This document shows, piece by piece, positions 23,625 through 33,173 of a stretch of 64,000 nucleotides of DNA (position 1 is the stretch's first letter; every line of letters begins with the position of its first letter). Below the pieces are notes generated by a model that did no database searches, had not been told where the DNA came from, and saw nothing but the letters and a program-made list of their open reading frames with translations. The stretch comes from Pseudomonadales bacterium (GTDB taxonomy: Bacteria; Pseudomonadota; Gammaproteobacteria; Pseudomonadales; UBA5518). The stretch lies in NCBI GenBank assembly GCA_024234165.1, contig JACKOP010000005.1, positions 1 to 64,000 of the forward strand, read 5' to 3'. The position numbers were made by a program, and so were the translations under genes.

Positions 23625-24677
23625 ATGAAGATCGACAGCGCCGACATCCAGATGACGAACCAGCGCCACGCGGTCGAACAACGCACCACGCAAGAGACGC
23701 TCAGGATGTGGGTGGGCGAGCGCCGCCCGGATTTCGAGGGTGACGCCCCGGCACAGCGCACTGCGCTGCCTGCCGACACCGTGCGGATTTCAGGCGAAGC
23801 CCGAGCGGCAGCCGAAGCCACATCGACCATGGGTCCGGATCTGGATGCAGACCTGATCAACGATCTGCGCTTCCAGTTGCTGATCCGGATGGTGGAGGCG
23901 ATGACCGGCCGCAAGGTCCGGCTGCTGAAGGTGGAAGACACCCAGCCGCAGACACCGTCAGCGGCAGACATCCCGGATCCGCAGAGCACTGACCGGCAAG
24001 CGGCTGGCTTCGGCGTCGAATACGAGTATCACGCGACGCGTTTCGAGGCCGAACAGACCCGCTTCAGTGCCGCAGGCATCGTGAAGACGACCGACGGTCG
24101 CGAGATCCGCTTCGATCTCACGTTGCTGATGAGCCGCGAGCACCTGGAGCAGGTCGACCTCAGCCTGCGCGCAGGCGATGCCGTGCGCAAGCAGGACCCC
24201 TTGGTGATCAACTTCGACGGCACGGCGGCACAACTCACGGAAGGCAAGTTCAGCTTCGACCTCGACAGCGACGGCAAGCCCGATTCGATTTCCTTCGTCG
24301 GCAGCGGCAGCGGCTTCCTGGTGCTGGACAGGAACCACGACGGCAAGGTCAACAACGGCAGCGAACTGTTCGGTCCGGCCACGGACAACGGGTTCCTGGA
24401 GCTGGCCGCCCACGATCAGGACGGCAACGGCTGGATCGATGAAAACGACTCGATCTATCGGCAGCTATATATCTGGACCCGCGACAGCAACGGCAACGAT
24501 CATCTCGGCACACTGGCCGAAAAGGCGGTAGGCGCAATCAGCCTGAGCCATATCGGCACGCGTTTCGACCTCAGGAACGTCGACAACCGGTTCGATGGCC
24601 AGATCCGTTCGAGTGGTATCTACCTCCGGGAAGACGGTGGCGTCGGCACGGTGCAGCAGATCGATCTCGCCGTGTAA
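23625..24677 (+). CDS. EF-hand-like calcium-binding hypothetical protein
   Basis: A 350-residue soluble protein, MKIDSADIQMTNQRHAVEQR. The N-terminal half is helical, includes FQLLIRMVEAMTGRKVRLLK and resembles a conserved family found in Gammaproteobacteria. The C-terminal half has several acidic loops: DLDSDGKPDSI, DRNHDGKVNNGSELFG, DQDGNGWIDENDSIY and DSNGND, which look like EF-hand or dockerin-type calcium loops. No signal peptide is seen. Function unknown. The GTG at 23619 two codons upstream is an alternative start. Confidence 0.7.
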   Translation: MKIDSADIQMTNQRHAVEQRTTQETLRMWVGERRPDFEGDAPAQRTALPADTVRISGEARAAAEATSTMGPDLDADLINDLRFQLLIRMVEAMTGRKVRLLKVEDTQPQTPSAADIPDPQSTDRQAAGFGVEYEYHATRFEAEQTRFSAAGIVKTTDGREIRFDLTLLMSREHLEQVDLSLRAGDAVRKQDPLVINFDGTAAQLTEGKFSFDLDSDGKPDSISFVGSGSGFLVLDRNHDGKVNNGSELFGPATDNGFLELAAHDQDGNGWIDENDSIYRQLYIWTRDSNGNDHLGTLAEKAVGAISLSHIGTRFDLRNVDNRFDGQIRSSGIYLREDGGVGTVQQIDLAV

Positions 24678-24810
24678 TACGACACATCAGTCGCTCGCGA
24701 AATTTGATGCAATCGCATGATGCGCGGCAACCGCGCATCCGATAGTCTGTGCCCAACGTCCCCTGGACGGTCACCATCTCTCCCATAGAACACCCAAAGG
24801 TACCGAGCTT

Positions 24811-25686
24811 GTGACGAAAATCCACCTGAACCATGTTCCCGATCTGATCGAAAAGGCCGGCGAGATCCGCAAGCACCTGTGTCGCTGCGCGCGTTACGCC
24901 GGCAATATCCACCTGGCCGGCCCGCTGTCAGCCACCGACGTCGCAGTCGCTGTGTACTACAAGTATCTCGGCTTCGATCCGGACAACCTCGAAGACCCGG
25001 GCCGCAACATGTTCGTGCTCAGCAAGGGGCACAACGGCGTGCTTCTTTACTGCATCTTCTGCGATATGGGACTGCACTCCTGGGACGAGTTGCTCAACAA
25101 CTACAACAAGATCGGCTACAGCTTCGGCGCGCACCCCAACCGCAAGTACGTGCGCGGCATCGAAGTCTCCACCGGTTCACTGGGGCACGGCCTGAGCTGG
25201 AGCGTCGGCTTTGCCCACGCGAATCGCAACGAGGGCATCGACTCGCGCATCTACTGCCTGCTCGGCGATGGCGAAATGGAAGAGGGCTCGAACTGGGAAG
25301 CCATCATGTACGCGGCGTCGCACAACCTCGACAGCATCGTGGCAATCGTCGACAACAACCAGTGCTCGGCTTCGTTCATGGCCGGTGAGAACATCAAGTG
25401 GAATTCGATGGGCGACTGCTGGCGCGCCTTCGGCTGGGACGTGCGAGAAATCGACGGCACCAACATGCACGAGATCGATCGCACGCTGGCCGGTCTGCCG
25501 CCGGTGAATCTGCGCAATCCCGGCAAGCCCGTCTGCATCATTTCCAACACCACCAAGGGCCAGGGCGTGTCGTACATGACGGACCGCCCCTACGCATGGC
25601 ACATCGGTGGGCTGGACGACGAGAAACTGGCCGAGACCCTGACGCTGATCGACCAATACACAGCAGAACAGCACAAGAGGACCTGA
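24811..25686 (+). CDS. Transketolase, N-terminal (thiamine diphosphate-binding) subunit
   Basis: A 291-residue subunit of a split transketolase. It contains SKGHNGVLLYCIF, STGSLGHGLSWSVGFA, and the thiamine diphosphate/Mg motif GDGEMEEGSNWEAIM followed by DNNQ. Together with the next gene it should form an alpha2beta2 enzyme moving two-carbon units between sugar phosphates. Starts with GTG at 24811. The next gene begins two bases after the stop, so they are a tight pair. Context with a zinc dehydrogenase suggests a sugar or polyol pathway rather than the main pentose phosphate pathway. Confidence 0.9.
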   Translation: MTKIHLNHVPDLIEKAGEIRKHLCRCARYAGNIHLAGPLSATDVAVAVYYKYLGFDPDNLEDPGRNMFVLSKGHNGVLLYCIFCDMGLHSWDELLNNYNKIGYSFGAHPNRKYVRGIEVSTGSLGHGLSWSVGFAHANRNEGIDSRIYCLLGDGEMEEGSNWEAIMYAASHNLDSIVAIVDNNQCSASFMAGENIKWNSMGDCWRAFGWDVREIDGTNMHEIDRTLAGLPPVNLRNPGKPVCIISNTTKGQGVSYMTDRPYAWHIGGLDDEKLAETLTLIDQYTAEQHKRT

Positions 25687-25688
25687 GC

Positions 25689-26654
25689 ATGGCCGGTTTC
25701 ACATTCAATGTCAGCGATATCGCGGCGATGATGAACGCGAAGGACCTGGTGACGAAGAAAATGGTCCAGCTTGTGAAGGACCATCCGAAGGTCTGCTACA
25801 TCAACTCGGATGGCACCGGCAAGTCGGGTCCGGTGCGCGAGCTGTACGACCAGTACCCGAACCGCGTCCTCGACGTCGGCATCGCCGAGATGAACCTGGT
25901 CACGATGGCAGCCGGACTCGCACGCAGGGGCTACATCCCGTTCGGCCAGACGTTCGGCCCGTTCCTGTGCATACGCGCACTCGACCAGATCCACAACGAC
26001 CTCGCGTACAACGACCTGCCCGTGCGCCTGATCGGCACCCATGGCGGCTTGTCGTCCGGTTATGGCCCCACGCACAACACCATCGTCGAATTCGGGGTCA
26101 TGAATGCGATTCCCAACATGACGATGATCGCGCCCAGCGATGCCGACCAGTGCGTCAGGATGCTGGAAGCGTCGCTGACGTGGCCCGGCCCGATCTACAT
26201 CCGGATTCCGCGCGGCGAGGAGCCGGCTGTCTACAACGCCGATTACGATTACGTGATCGGCAAGGCGGTCGAAGTGAAGGAAGGCGATGACGTCACGATC
26301 ATCGCGACCGGCACCGGCGTCTACAACAGCCTGCGCGCGGCCCTGGCACTGCAGGAGGACGGTCTCAGTGTCGGCGTGCTCGACATGCACACGATCAAGC
26401 CGATCGACAGGGAGGCGATCCTGACCGCAGCCCGCAGGACCGGCACCATCGTCACCGTCGAGGACCACAACATACTCGGTGGTCTGGGCAGCATCGTGGC
26501 CGACGTACTGATGGAGGCCGGGGTGCCCGCCAGGCTGAAGAAGATCGGCATTCCCGACAAGTTCATCAGTTTCGGCTACCCCGAGGAAATCTATCCGCAT
26601 TACGGTTTCGATAGCCCGGGCATTGCAAAAACAGTACGCGCGTTCTGCTCCTGA
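25689..26654 (+). CDS. Transketolase, C-terminal subunit
   Basis: A 321-residue partner of the preceding gene. The pyrimidine-binding domain has RVLDVGIAEMNLVTMAAGLA with its catalytic glutamate (IAEMN) and FGQTFGPFLCIRALDQIHND; THGGLSSGYGPTHNTIVEFG follows; the C-terminal domain has VTVEDHNILGGLGSIVADVL. The ATG at 25689 lies after TGAGC; the same frame is open much further upstream, but that overlaps the N-terminal subunit in another frame. Residues for cofactor binding look complete. Confidence 0.9.
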   Translation: MAGFTFNVSDIAAMMNAKDLVTKKMVQLVKDHPKVCYINSDGTGKSGPVRELYDQYPNRVLDVGIAEMNLVTMAAGLARRGYIPFGQTFGPFLCIRALDQIHNDLAYNDLPVRLIGTHGGLSSGYGPTHNTIVEFGVMNAIPNMTMIAPSDADQCVRMLEASLTWPGPIYIRIPRGEEPAVYNADYDYVIGKAVEVKEGDDVTIIATGTGVYNSLRAALALQEDGLSVGVLDMHTIKPIDREAILTAARRTGTIVTVEDHNILGGLGSIVADVLMEAGVPARLKKIGIPDKFISFGYPEEIYPHYGFDSPGIAKTVRAFCS

Positions 26655-26714
26655 TCCACGCTCAGGAGTCCAGCAAGTACGCCATACGGTCCCGGTTGTT
26701 GCAGGAGAAGGCTT

Positions 26715-27767
26715 GTGAAGCAACTGTTCATCACGTCGTTGCGTGACTTCGAAAAACAGACCATGGGCACCGTCGAGGCAAGGGAAGTGCCCCTGCCCGA
26801 GCCTGCCGCTGACGAGGTGCGGGTCAAGGTTGTCTACGCGTCGATCTGCGGTTCGGATGCCCATACCCTGACGGGCGACCTCGGCGAGTTTGCCGAAGGC
26901 GCGCAGGCGATGTTGCCGATGCCGTTCGGCCACGAGCTGTCCGGAATCATCGACAAGGTCGGGCCCAGGGCCGAGGCTTACGGCTACCACGTTGGCGACA
27001 GGGTCATCGTGAACTATGCCAGGTATTGCTACGCCTGCGACCAGTGCCGCAGCGGCCGTGAAAACTTCTGCGTGAACCTGCAGTTCTGCATGAACGGCTT
27101 TGCCGAATACGCGTGCTACCACGTGACGCAGGTATTCAGGCTGCCCGAGCAACAGGACCTGCTGAGCGCCTGCCTGATCGAACCGTTGACGATCGCTCTC
27201 GCCGTGGCCGAGCAGGCGAAGTTCTCGTGGGGAAAATCGGTGGCGATCATGGGCGCCGGTGGTATCGGTCTGATGCTGGTCCAGTTGGCCCGTCTGTCCG
27301 GCGCCTCGAACATCACCGTGTTCGATCTGGTGGAAGAAAAGCGCGCCCTGGCACTGCAGCTTGGCGCCGACCACGCCTTCGATCCACGCGAGGCAGGCGT
27401 ACTCGACAAGACCTTTGCCGCTGCCGGTGGGAAGTTCAACTGCGTGGTGGAAGGCACCGGCGCAATGTCTGCGGCCGCAATGACGCTCGATCTGCTCGCG
27501 CGTGACGGCGACTGCGTTTACTTTGCGATGTACGGCAAGGATCCCATCCTGCCGGTCAACGTGCACAGCCAGTTCTACTGGGACCAGAAACACCTGCACG
27601 GCATGCTGATGGGAGCCGGCCTGTTCCCGAAGGCAATCCGGCTCGCACGCCGCGTCGACCTCAGGACGCTGATCCAGCGCGTGCACCCGCTCAGCAGCCA
27701 TCAGCAGGCGATCGAGGACCTGTACTCGAAGAAGTACGTCAAGGTCGTGATCAAGATGGACGAATGA
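26715..27767 (+). CDS. Zinc-dependent medium-chain alcohol/polyol dehydrogenase
   Basis: A 350-residue MDR enzyme. Catalytic zinc ligands are visible at Cys45 (YASICGSDAH) and the GHE motif; the structural zinc site is CYACDQCRSGRENFC; the Rossmann motif is IMGAGGIGLMLVQLARLSGA with an acidic FDLVEEK end, which favours NAD. It resembles threonine, sorbitol or sorbose dehydrogenases, so a sugar or polyol substrate is likely. Start is GTG at 26715 behind a GGAGAAGG site. It lies 60 bases after the split transketolase and its stop overlaps or abuts the ferritin-like gene. Confidence 0.85.
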   Translation: MKQLFITSLRDFEKQTMGTVEAREVPLPEPAADEVRVKVVYASICGSDAHTLTGDLGEFAEGAQAMLPMPFGHELSGIIDKVGPRAEAYGYHVGDRVIVNYARYCYACDQCRSGRENFCVNLQFCMNGFAEYACYHVTQVFRLPEQQDLLSACLIEPLTIALAVAEQAKFSWGKSVAIMGAGGIGLMLVQLARLSGASNITVFDLVEEKRALALQLGADHAFDPREAGVLDKTFAAAGGKFNCVVEGTGAMSAAAMTLDLLARDGDCVYFAMYGKDPILPVNVHSQFYWDQKHLHGMLMGAGLFPKAIRLARRVDLRTLIQRVHPLSSHQQAIEDLYSKKYVKVVIKMDE

Positions 27768-27778
27768 GGATCGGCACC

Positions 27779-28243
27779 ATGCGCGGCAACGAGGCGATCA
27801 TCGCGTACCTGAACCGCTATCTCGCATTCGAGCTGACCGGCATCAAGCAGTATCTGCTCCATTCGCGCAGTGCAGCAGACCAGGGCTTCAGCCGCCTGGC
27901 TGAAGTGCAACTGGAGTACAGCAGGGAAGAGGCCACACACGCTGCCCGCATCATGGACCGCATCCTGTTTCTGGAAGGGGTGCCGACGCTTGTCGACATG
28001 CATCCGGTCGAGCTCGGGCAGGACGCGCTGCAACAGCTCGGGCACGACCAGCGCCTCGTCACCGAAGCGATTGCGCTGCTGCGCGAGGGAATTGCCGCCT
28101 GCGAACAGGTGGCCGACTTCGTCAGCCGTGATTTCCTGCGCGAAATGCTCGACGACGAGGAACGGCACTCGCACTGGATCGCGACCCAACTGGATCTGGC
28201 TGCGAAGATCGGCCGCCAGAACTACCTGCAATCACAGGTCTGA
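27779..28243 (+). CDS. Bacterioferritin-like protein with altered metal/haem ligands
   Basis: A 154-residue four-helix protein, MRGNEAIIAYLNRYLAFELT, closely following bacterioferritin in length and in the motifs RILFLEGVPTL and DEERHSHWIATQLDL and the QNYLQSQ ending. Against E. coli Bfr, ferroxidase ligands Glu18, Glu51, His54, Glu127 and His130 are kept, but haem ligand Met52 is Ala (SREEATHAAR) and Glu94 aligns with Val (HDQRLVTEA), with a Glu two positions on. It may therefore lack haem and have a modified di-iron site. ATG at 27779 has GAGG upstream; an alternative ATG at 27764 overlaps the dehydrogenase stop. Confidence 0.75.
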   Translation: MRGNEAIIAYLNRYLAFELTGIKQYLLHSRSAADQGFSRLAEVQLEYSREEATHAARIMDRILFLEGVPTLVDMHPVELGQDALQQLGHDQRLVTEAIALLREGIAACEQVADFVSRDFLREMLDDEERHSHWIATQLDLAAKIGRQNYLQSQV

Positions 28244-28295
28244 AGGCCGTGCTCCGCGTATCCGGAAGACACGCGAAGCACGCCTGCTCAACCCC

Positions 28296-30659
28296 TTACC
28301 ACTTGTAGGCTGCCGAGAACATGTAGGTACGCGGCTGCTGCCAGTTGGCCGTACGATACATGCCGAAGTCGATGCCGTAACTCTCCTTGTCCTCGTCGGT
28401 CAGGTTGCGCACGAAGAAGGCGAAGTCCATGCTGCCTTCGCCCATCGGCACATCCGACAACTGCAGCCGCAGGTTGAGGTTTTCCGTACGCGGCATCGAA
28501 TCCATATCCTTGGAATAGCTGCCACCGGCATTCGGCGCGGACAGGCTCTTGTTGACTGCATACAGGTACAGCTTGTCGGTGAAACTGTAGTCGAGCAGCA
28601 GTCCAAGCTCGCCGAAGCTCAGGTGAGCCAGCGTGCCTTCGAGTTGCAGGCTGAAGGTGTTCTCGGGCGCGAGCGGTGCCAGACGGTTCGATGCCGTATC
28701 GATGACTGGCCGACCCGCTATGTTCAGCGCATTGTCCATGTACTTGTCGAACTTCGTATCCAGGTAGCCGTAATTGCCCGCGATACGCCAGTCGTCGGTG
28801 ATCTGCAGCGCAAACTCGATCTCGGCGCCCTTGTAGATCGCAATGCCCGCGTTGGTGAGCTGCGACTGCGTGGTGGCCGGAATCAGGCGGGTGAACTGCA
28901 TGTCCGACACCTTGTTGTGGAACAGCGCAACGTTCAACCTCGCGCGTCCATCCCACCACAGCGACTTGATGCCCACTTCCTTCGATACCGAGGTCTGCGG
29001 CTTGTACGGTATGGTCACCTCGGGGGCGGCGACCTCCGAGCTGAAGCCACCACTCTTGAAACCCTTGGCGATGCGGACGTAGAGATTGATGTCATCGGTC
29101 GGTGCCCAGGCGAGAGCGGCCATCGGCGTGGTGTCGCTGAAGCTCTTGCCGTAGCTGGTATGGCAAAGCAGACCCGGCGTGGAAGCACAGGGAGCGGCCG
29201 TGTTGATGGGGCCGCCAAAGCTGGCGGTCTGGAGGCGCTCGGTCCAGCCTTCGCGTTTTTCCCATGTATAGCGGTAGCCCAGAGTCGCGGTCCAGGCGTC
29301 GTTGAAGTGCCAGTCGACCTGGCCGAACGCCGCCCACGCATCGGTCTTCGCCGCGTAGTTCGATTGCTGCGTCGGCAGGCCGAACAGCGACATCAACTGG
29401 TTGCCGTGGGTCACCCCGTCGTCCGTGAACGAGTACAGCCCTGCCACCCAGTTCACGCTGTCGCGACTGGCGATCCACTGCAGTTCGTGCGAGGTCTGCT
29501 CGTAGTCCGTCCGGCGATCGTAGGTGACCATCATGCCCCAGGGGAAGGAATACGCGGCCGGCACCATGGGCACGATGATCGAGGCGAGCGGTGTGCCCGA
29601 GATGTTCTGGTTGTCGCCGAAGTCCATGGTGCGGTAGGCGCCGATGTACTTGATCTGGTCGTCCGGGGTCGCGTCGAATTCGAGGGTCAAGGCGTGCGAA
29701 CGACCACGCGCAGTCTCGTACGGCGCCTCCTGGCCAGGTGCCACAGCGGTCGAGATATGGCTCGGGCGCTTGTTCGTCACGAACGGCAGCGCTGCGTTCT
29801 CGATGGCCGTGCCGAGCGGAACACCGGGGCGATTGAACATGCTGGGGAAACTCCCACCCCACCCCACCACGGACGCCAGCGTGGTAGGCACCGGCGCCTG
29901 GTCGAGGTTCGAGTAGTCGAAGTCGTAGACGGCAACCAGGTCATCGGCAATATCGAGCTTCAGCGAAGCGCGGAATGCCTCCTTGTCGGCATCGCCGAAA
30001 TCCGGGCCGGTCCGGTTCTTTGCCCAGCCGTCTGCAACCTCCTTGCGCGCGGCGAAGCTGGCCGAGGCAACGCCCCACTGCGGCAGGTCCATCTGGACAC
30101 GGCCGATACGACGGTTGTAGTTGCCAAGCTCGAGCTTCGCGTTGCCGCTGAATTCACCGGACGGGCGACGCGTGACGAAGTTGATCGCGCCTCCCTCGGT
30201 GTTGCGACCGAACAGCGTGCCCTGCGGACCGCGCAGCACCTCGACGCGCTCGAGATCGATCACATCGAACACGTTGCCCTGGGACTTGCCCAGATAGACG
30301 CCGTTCAGATACAGCCCAACCGGCGCGTCGAACCAGATCGCCGGCTGTCCGTTGGTACTGCCGCGAATCGAGACGGTAGAGATCGTCTGCACACCGGCGT
30401 TGGGACGAAACATCACGTTCGGCGCGATGGCGTTCAGATCCCCGAGGCTCTGGATATTGCGCATCTCCAGTTCCGCACCCGATACCGCCGAAATCGCCAG
30501 CGGCACTTCCTACAGGTTTTCCTCGCGCTTCTGCGCGGTGACGATGATCTCCTCGAGCGCAACGCGATCCTGCGCATGAACCGGCGCCTGCGACGTGGCT
30601 GCCATCAGCGTACCGATGGCCAGACACAGGGCCTTGACCGCATGATGCTGTCTCTTCAT
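28296..30659 (-). pseudogene. TonB-dependent outer-membrane receptor with in-frame TAG
   Basis: Starting at ATG 30659 (GGAG site upstream) the protein has a signal peptide, MKRQHHAVKALCLAIGTLMA then ATSQAPVHAQ, and a TonB-box/plug start LEEIIVTAQKREENL. A TAG at 30512-30510 then interrupts, where relatives have Q (ENLQEVPLAIS), so a C-to-T change of CAG is likely. Beyond it 736 codons remain open: plug (RGSTNGQPAIWFDAPVGLYL, VEVLRGPQGTLFGRNTEGGA) and a 22-strand barrel ending FSAAYKW. This is the large sterol/pesticin-like receptor group; substrate unknown. Without readthrough no exported receptor can form. Gene is convergent with the ferritin-like gene. Confidence 0.85.
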
Positions 30660-30835
30660 GGTTTTTTCTCCGTGTTGTGTCGCCTGGCAGTACCGGTCGA
30701 CCGGACTCCAAGCGTAGTCCAGAGCGTCCCACCGGCTGGCCGATCACCGGTTTCTACGTAATTTGTGCACACAACCGCCACGGAATCGCGCTCACCCGGG
30801 ACACACGGCACGGGCGCAAAAACCACCGCGCTTCG

Positions 30836-31690
30836 TCAACTGCTGATTTCAATACGCTCGAAATCACTGGCGTCGTGGCGCTCGGCCAACTGGCTCGACG
30901 GTTCGCCCCATACATTGTTGACCCGCCGGCCTCGCTTCACGGCCGGACGCTCGGCGATCTCGTGCGCCCAGCGCAGCACATGGGTGTAGGTGTGCGTTTC
31001 GAGAAACTCGCCGGCGTCGTAGACCTTGCCCATGACGACCGCGCCGTACCACGGCCAGATCGCCATGTCGGCGATCGTGTATTCGGCGCCGGCAATATAC
31101 GGTCGGCTCGCAAGCTCGCGATTCAGCACGTCGAGCTGGCGCTTCACTTCCATCGTGTAGCGGTTGATCGGGTATTCGTACTTTTCCGGCGCATACGTGT
31201 AGAAATGTCCGAACCCACCGCCGAGGATCGGGGTACTCGCCATCTGCCAGAACAGCCAGTTCAGACACTCGGTGCGCCCGCGCACGTCACGCGGCACGAA
31301 GGCAGCGAACTTGTCGGCCAGATACAGCAGGATCGATCCGGATTCGAACACACGCAGCGGCGGATCCATGCTGCGGTCGAGCAGCGCCGGGATCTTCGAG
31401 TTCGGATTGACCGCGACGAAACCGCTGCCGAACTGCTCGCCATCGATGCGAATCAGCCACGCATCGTATTCGGCACCGCTGAATCCCGCCGCCAGCAGTT
31501 CCTCGAGCAGGATCGTGACCTTGACACCGTTCGGCGTACCGAGCGAATACAGTTGCAACGGGTGCCTGCCGACCGGCAGTTCCTTCTCATGCGTGGGTCC
31601 GGCGATCGGACGGTTGATGTTCGCGAACCTGCCGCCGGTAGCACCGGTTTCCCACTTCCAGACCCTGGGTGGGGTGTAGTTGCTGCTCAT
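30836..31690 (-). CDS. yghU: Glutathione S-transferase family disulfide-bond oxidoreductase YghU
   Basis: A 284-residue protein, MSSNYTPPRVWKWETGATGG, with the long N-terminal arm NINRPIAGPTHEKELPVG typical of YghU/YfcG. The thioredoxin-like domain holds LQLYSLGTPNGVKVTILLEE and NPNSKIPALLDRS, FESGSILLYLADKFAAFVP; the helical C-terminal domain includes FYTYAPEKYEYPINRYTMEV. The E. coli enzyme binds two glutathiones and reduces disulfides without a catalytic cysteine. Start ATG at 31690 has GAGGAG upstream. Confidence 0.9.
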   Translation of the reverse strand: MSSNYTPPRVWKWETGATGGRFANINRPIAGPTHEKELPVGRHPLQLYSLGTPNGVKVTILLEELLAAGFSGAEYDAWLIRIDGEQFGSGFVAVNPNSKIPALLDRSMDPPLRVFESGSILLYLADKFAAFVPRDVRGRTECLNWLFWQMASTPILGGGFGHFYTYAPEKYEYPINRYTMEVKRQLDVLNRELASRPYIAGAEYTIADMAIWPWYGAVVMGKVYDAGEFLETHTYTHVLRWAHEIAERPAVKRGRRVNNVWGEPSSQLAERHDASDFERIEISS

Positions 31691-31797
31691 CTCTGGACTC
31701 TCCTCGGTTCAGGTCATCTCGCATTCGGATTCACGCCAGCAGGTCAACAGCACGGGCAAGCGCAATCCGCCACGACCGTACCCGTGCGCAGCCCGGA

Positions 31798-33009
31798 TCA
31801 TCCGTCCCGGCCGACCTGCGGCAAGCCTGCACGCGCACGCCAGACGATGGCCAGCCCCGCAGCAGCCATCAGCGCTGCCACGTAAAACGGCGACGGCCGC
31901 GATACGTGATCGTAGATGTAACCGCCCATCAACGGCCCGATGATCCGCGCCAGCGCCGCTATCGACTGGTTGACGCCGAGCACCTCGCCCTGCTCGTGCG
32001 CAGGGGTCAACAGACTGATGCTGCCCGAGACCGCCGGATTGATGAAGCCGTTGCCCAACGCGAGCGCAGTCATCGCCAACGCAAGCAGCCAGATCCACGG
32101 ACTCAGCCCGACGAAGAGCATGCCGCAGATGAAGAAAAGAAAACCGATGATGAGCATGCGACGCTCGCCGTGGCTGGGCAGGTACTTGCGCACCAGATAG
32201 CCCTGCGTGAACGCGATACAGATTCCCACGTACGCAAACCCGTAACTCGACTGCCGCACACCCCAGCCAAAACGGTCCTGCATGTAGAGAAACAGCGAAG
32301 CCTCCATGTTGGCCATCGCGAGGCCGATCGCGAACTGCGCAAACAGCAGCGAACCGACGACAGGCCGTTGCATTTTCTCCGCGATGCTCCTGAGGCGCGA
32401 GCCACGCGGGCGCTGGCGGCGGCTCTGCTCGCTCAGCGACTCGTCCAGCACGAACACCGCCAGGGTGAAATTCAGCAGGCTCAGGAAGGCCGCAGCCAAG
32501 GCCGGAAAGTTCTCGCCGAAATGCGCGAGCAGTCCGGCGATCGCCGGACCGAGCACGAAACCGAGACCGAAGGCCGCACCGATCAACCCCATGTTCCGGG
32601 ATCGGTCCTGCGCCGGCGTGATATCCGCGATATACGCCATCGCCGTCGAGATGTTGGCGCTGAAGGCGCCGGCCAGCAGGCGCGCCGCGAACAGCAGCCA
32701 CAGGTGGTCGGCAAAATAGAACAGGGTGTGTGCGATCGCCGTCCCGGCGATGCTGACCAGCAGCACCGGACGGCGACCGACGCGGTCGCTGATCCCGCCC
32801 CAGAACGGCGAGAACAGAAACTGCATGCCCGAGTAGACGGCCATCAACAAGCCGACTTCGAAGGCCGAGGCGCCAAACTCGCGCGCGAGGTAGGGACTCA
32901 GCGGGATGATGATCCCGAAGCCAACGAGGTCGAGAAAGACCGTGAAAAAGATCACGGCCAGCGGGTGCCTGTTCACGCGCGTGCGCGTGGTACCCGTTTG
33001 CGTCGACAT
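31798..33009 (-). CDS. MFS efflux transporter, TetA/Bcr-like (12 TM)
   Basis: A 403-residue inner-membrane transporter. The loop 2-3 motif is SPFWGGISDRVGRRPVLLVS, and antiporter motif C is seen in GAAFGLGFVLGPAIAGLLA. Start at 33009 gives MSTQTGTTRTRVNRHPLAVI followed by the first span FFTVFLDLVGFGIIIPLSPY. Twelve hydrophobic segments are readable. The best guess is drug/H+ antiport; the substrate cannot be predicted. Upstream longer frames are unsupported. It lies on the same strand as yghU with a gap of about 107 bases. Confidence 0.85.
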   Translation of the reverse strand: MSTQTGTTRTRVNRHPLAVIFFTVFLDLVGFGIIIPLSPYLAREFGASAFEVGLLMAVYSGMQFLFSPFWGGISDRVGRRPVLLVSIAGTAIAHTLFYFADHLWLLFAARLLAGAFSANISTAMAYIADITPAQDRSRNMGLIGAAFGLGFVLGPAIAGLLAHFGENFPALAAAFLSLLNFTLAVFVLDESLSEQSRRQRPRGSRLRSIAEKMQRPVVGSLLFAQFAIGLAMANMEASLFLYMQDRFGWGVRQSSYGFAYVGICIAFTQGYLVRKYLPSHGERRMLIIGFLFFICGMLFVGLSPWIWLLALAMTALALGNGFINPAVSGSISLLTPAHEQGEVLGVNQSIAALARIIGPLMGGYIYDHVSRPSPFYVAALMAAAGLAIVWRARAGLPQVGRDG

Positions 33010-33173
33010 GGTTCGAGGGGAATCTCCGGTTCGTTGCGCATGGCATCGTAGCAACCGTCTGCGCGGCCTGTCACGGTACGAAATACCGGGCATGTGATTG
33101 GGAAAACTCGCATGGCTTGCGCGACAGCGCACGCGCAATAGTCGTCGCAAGCCATGCAGGCAGGAACCCGGCC

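Noticed and set aside
18911..23989. One very long minus-strand open frame of 1692 codons
   Set aside because: Only the 3' part (18911-21259) is protein-like. The rest lies antisense to the LLM, GDT1 and EF-hand-like genes and is a GC-rich shadow.
25590..30761. Long open frames antisense to the transketolase/dehydrogenase genes and to the TonB receptor
   Set aside because: They mirror real genes on the other strand with correct families and starts; their own sequences resemble no protein.
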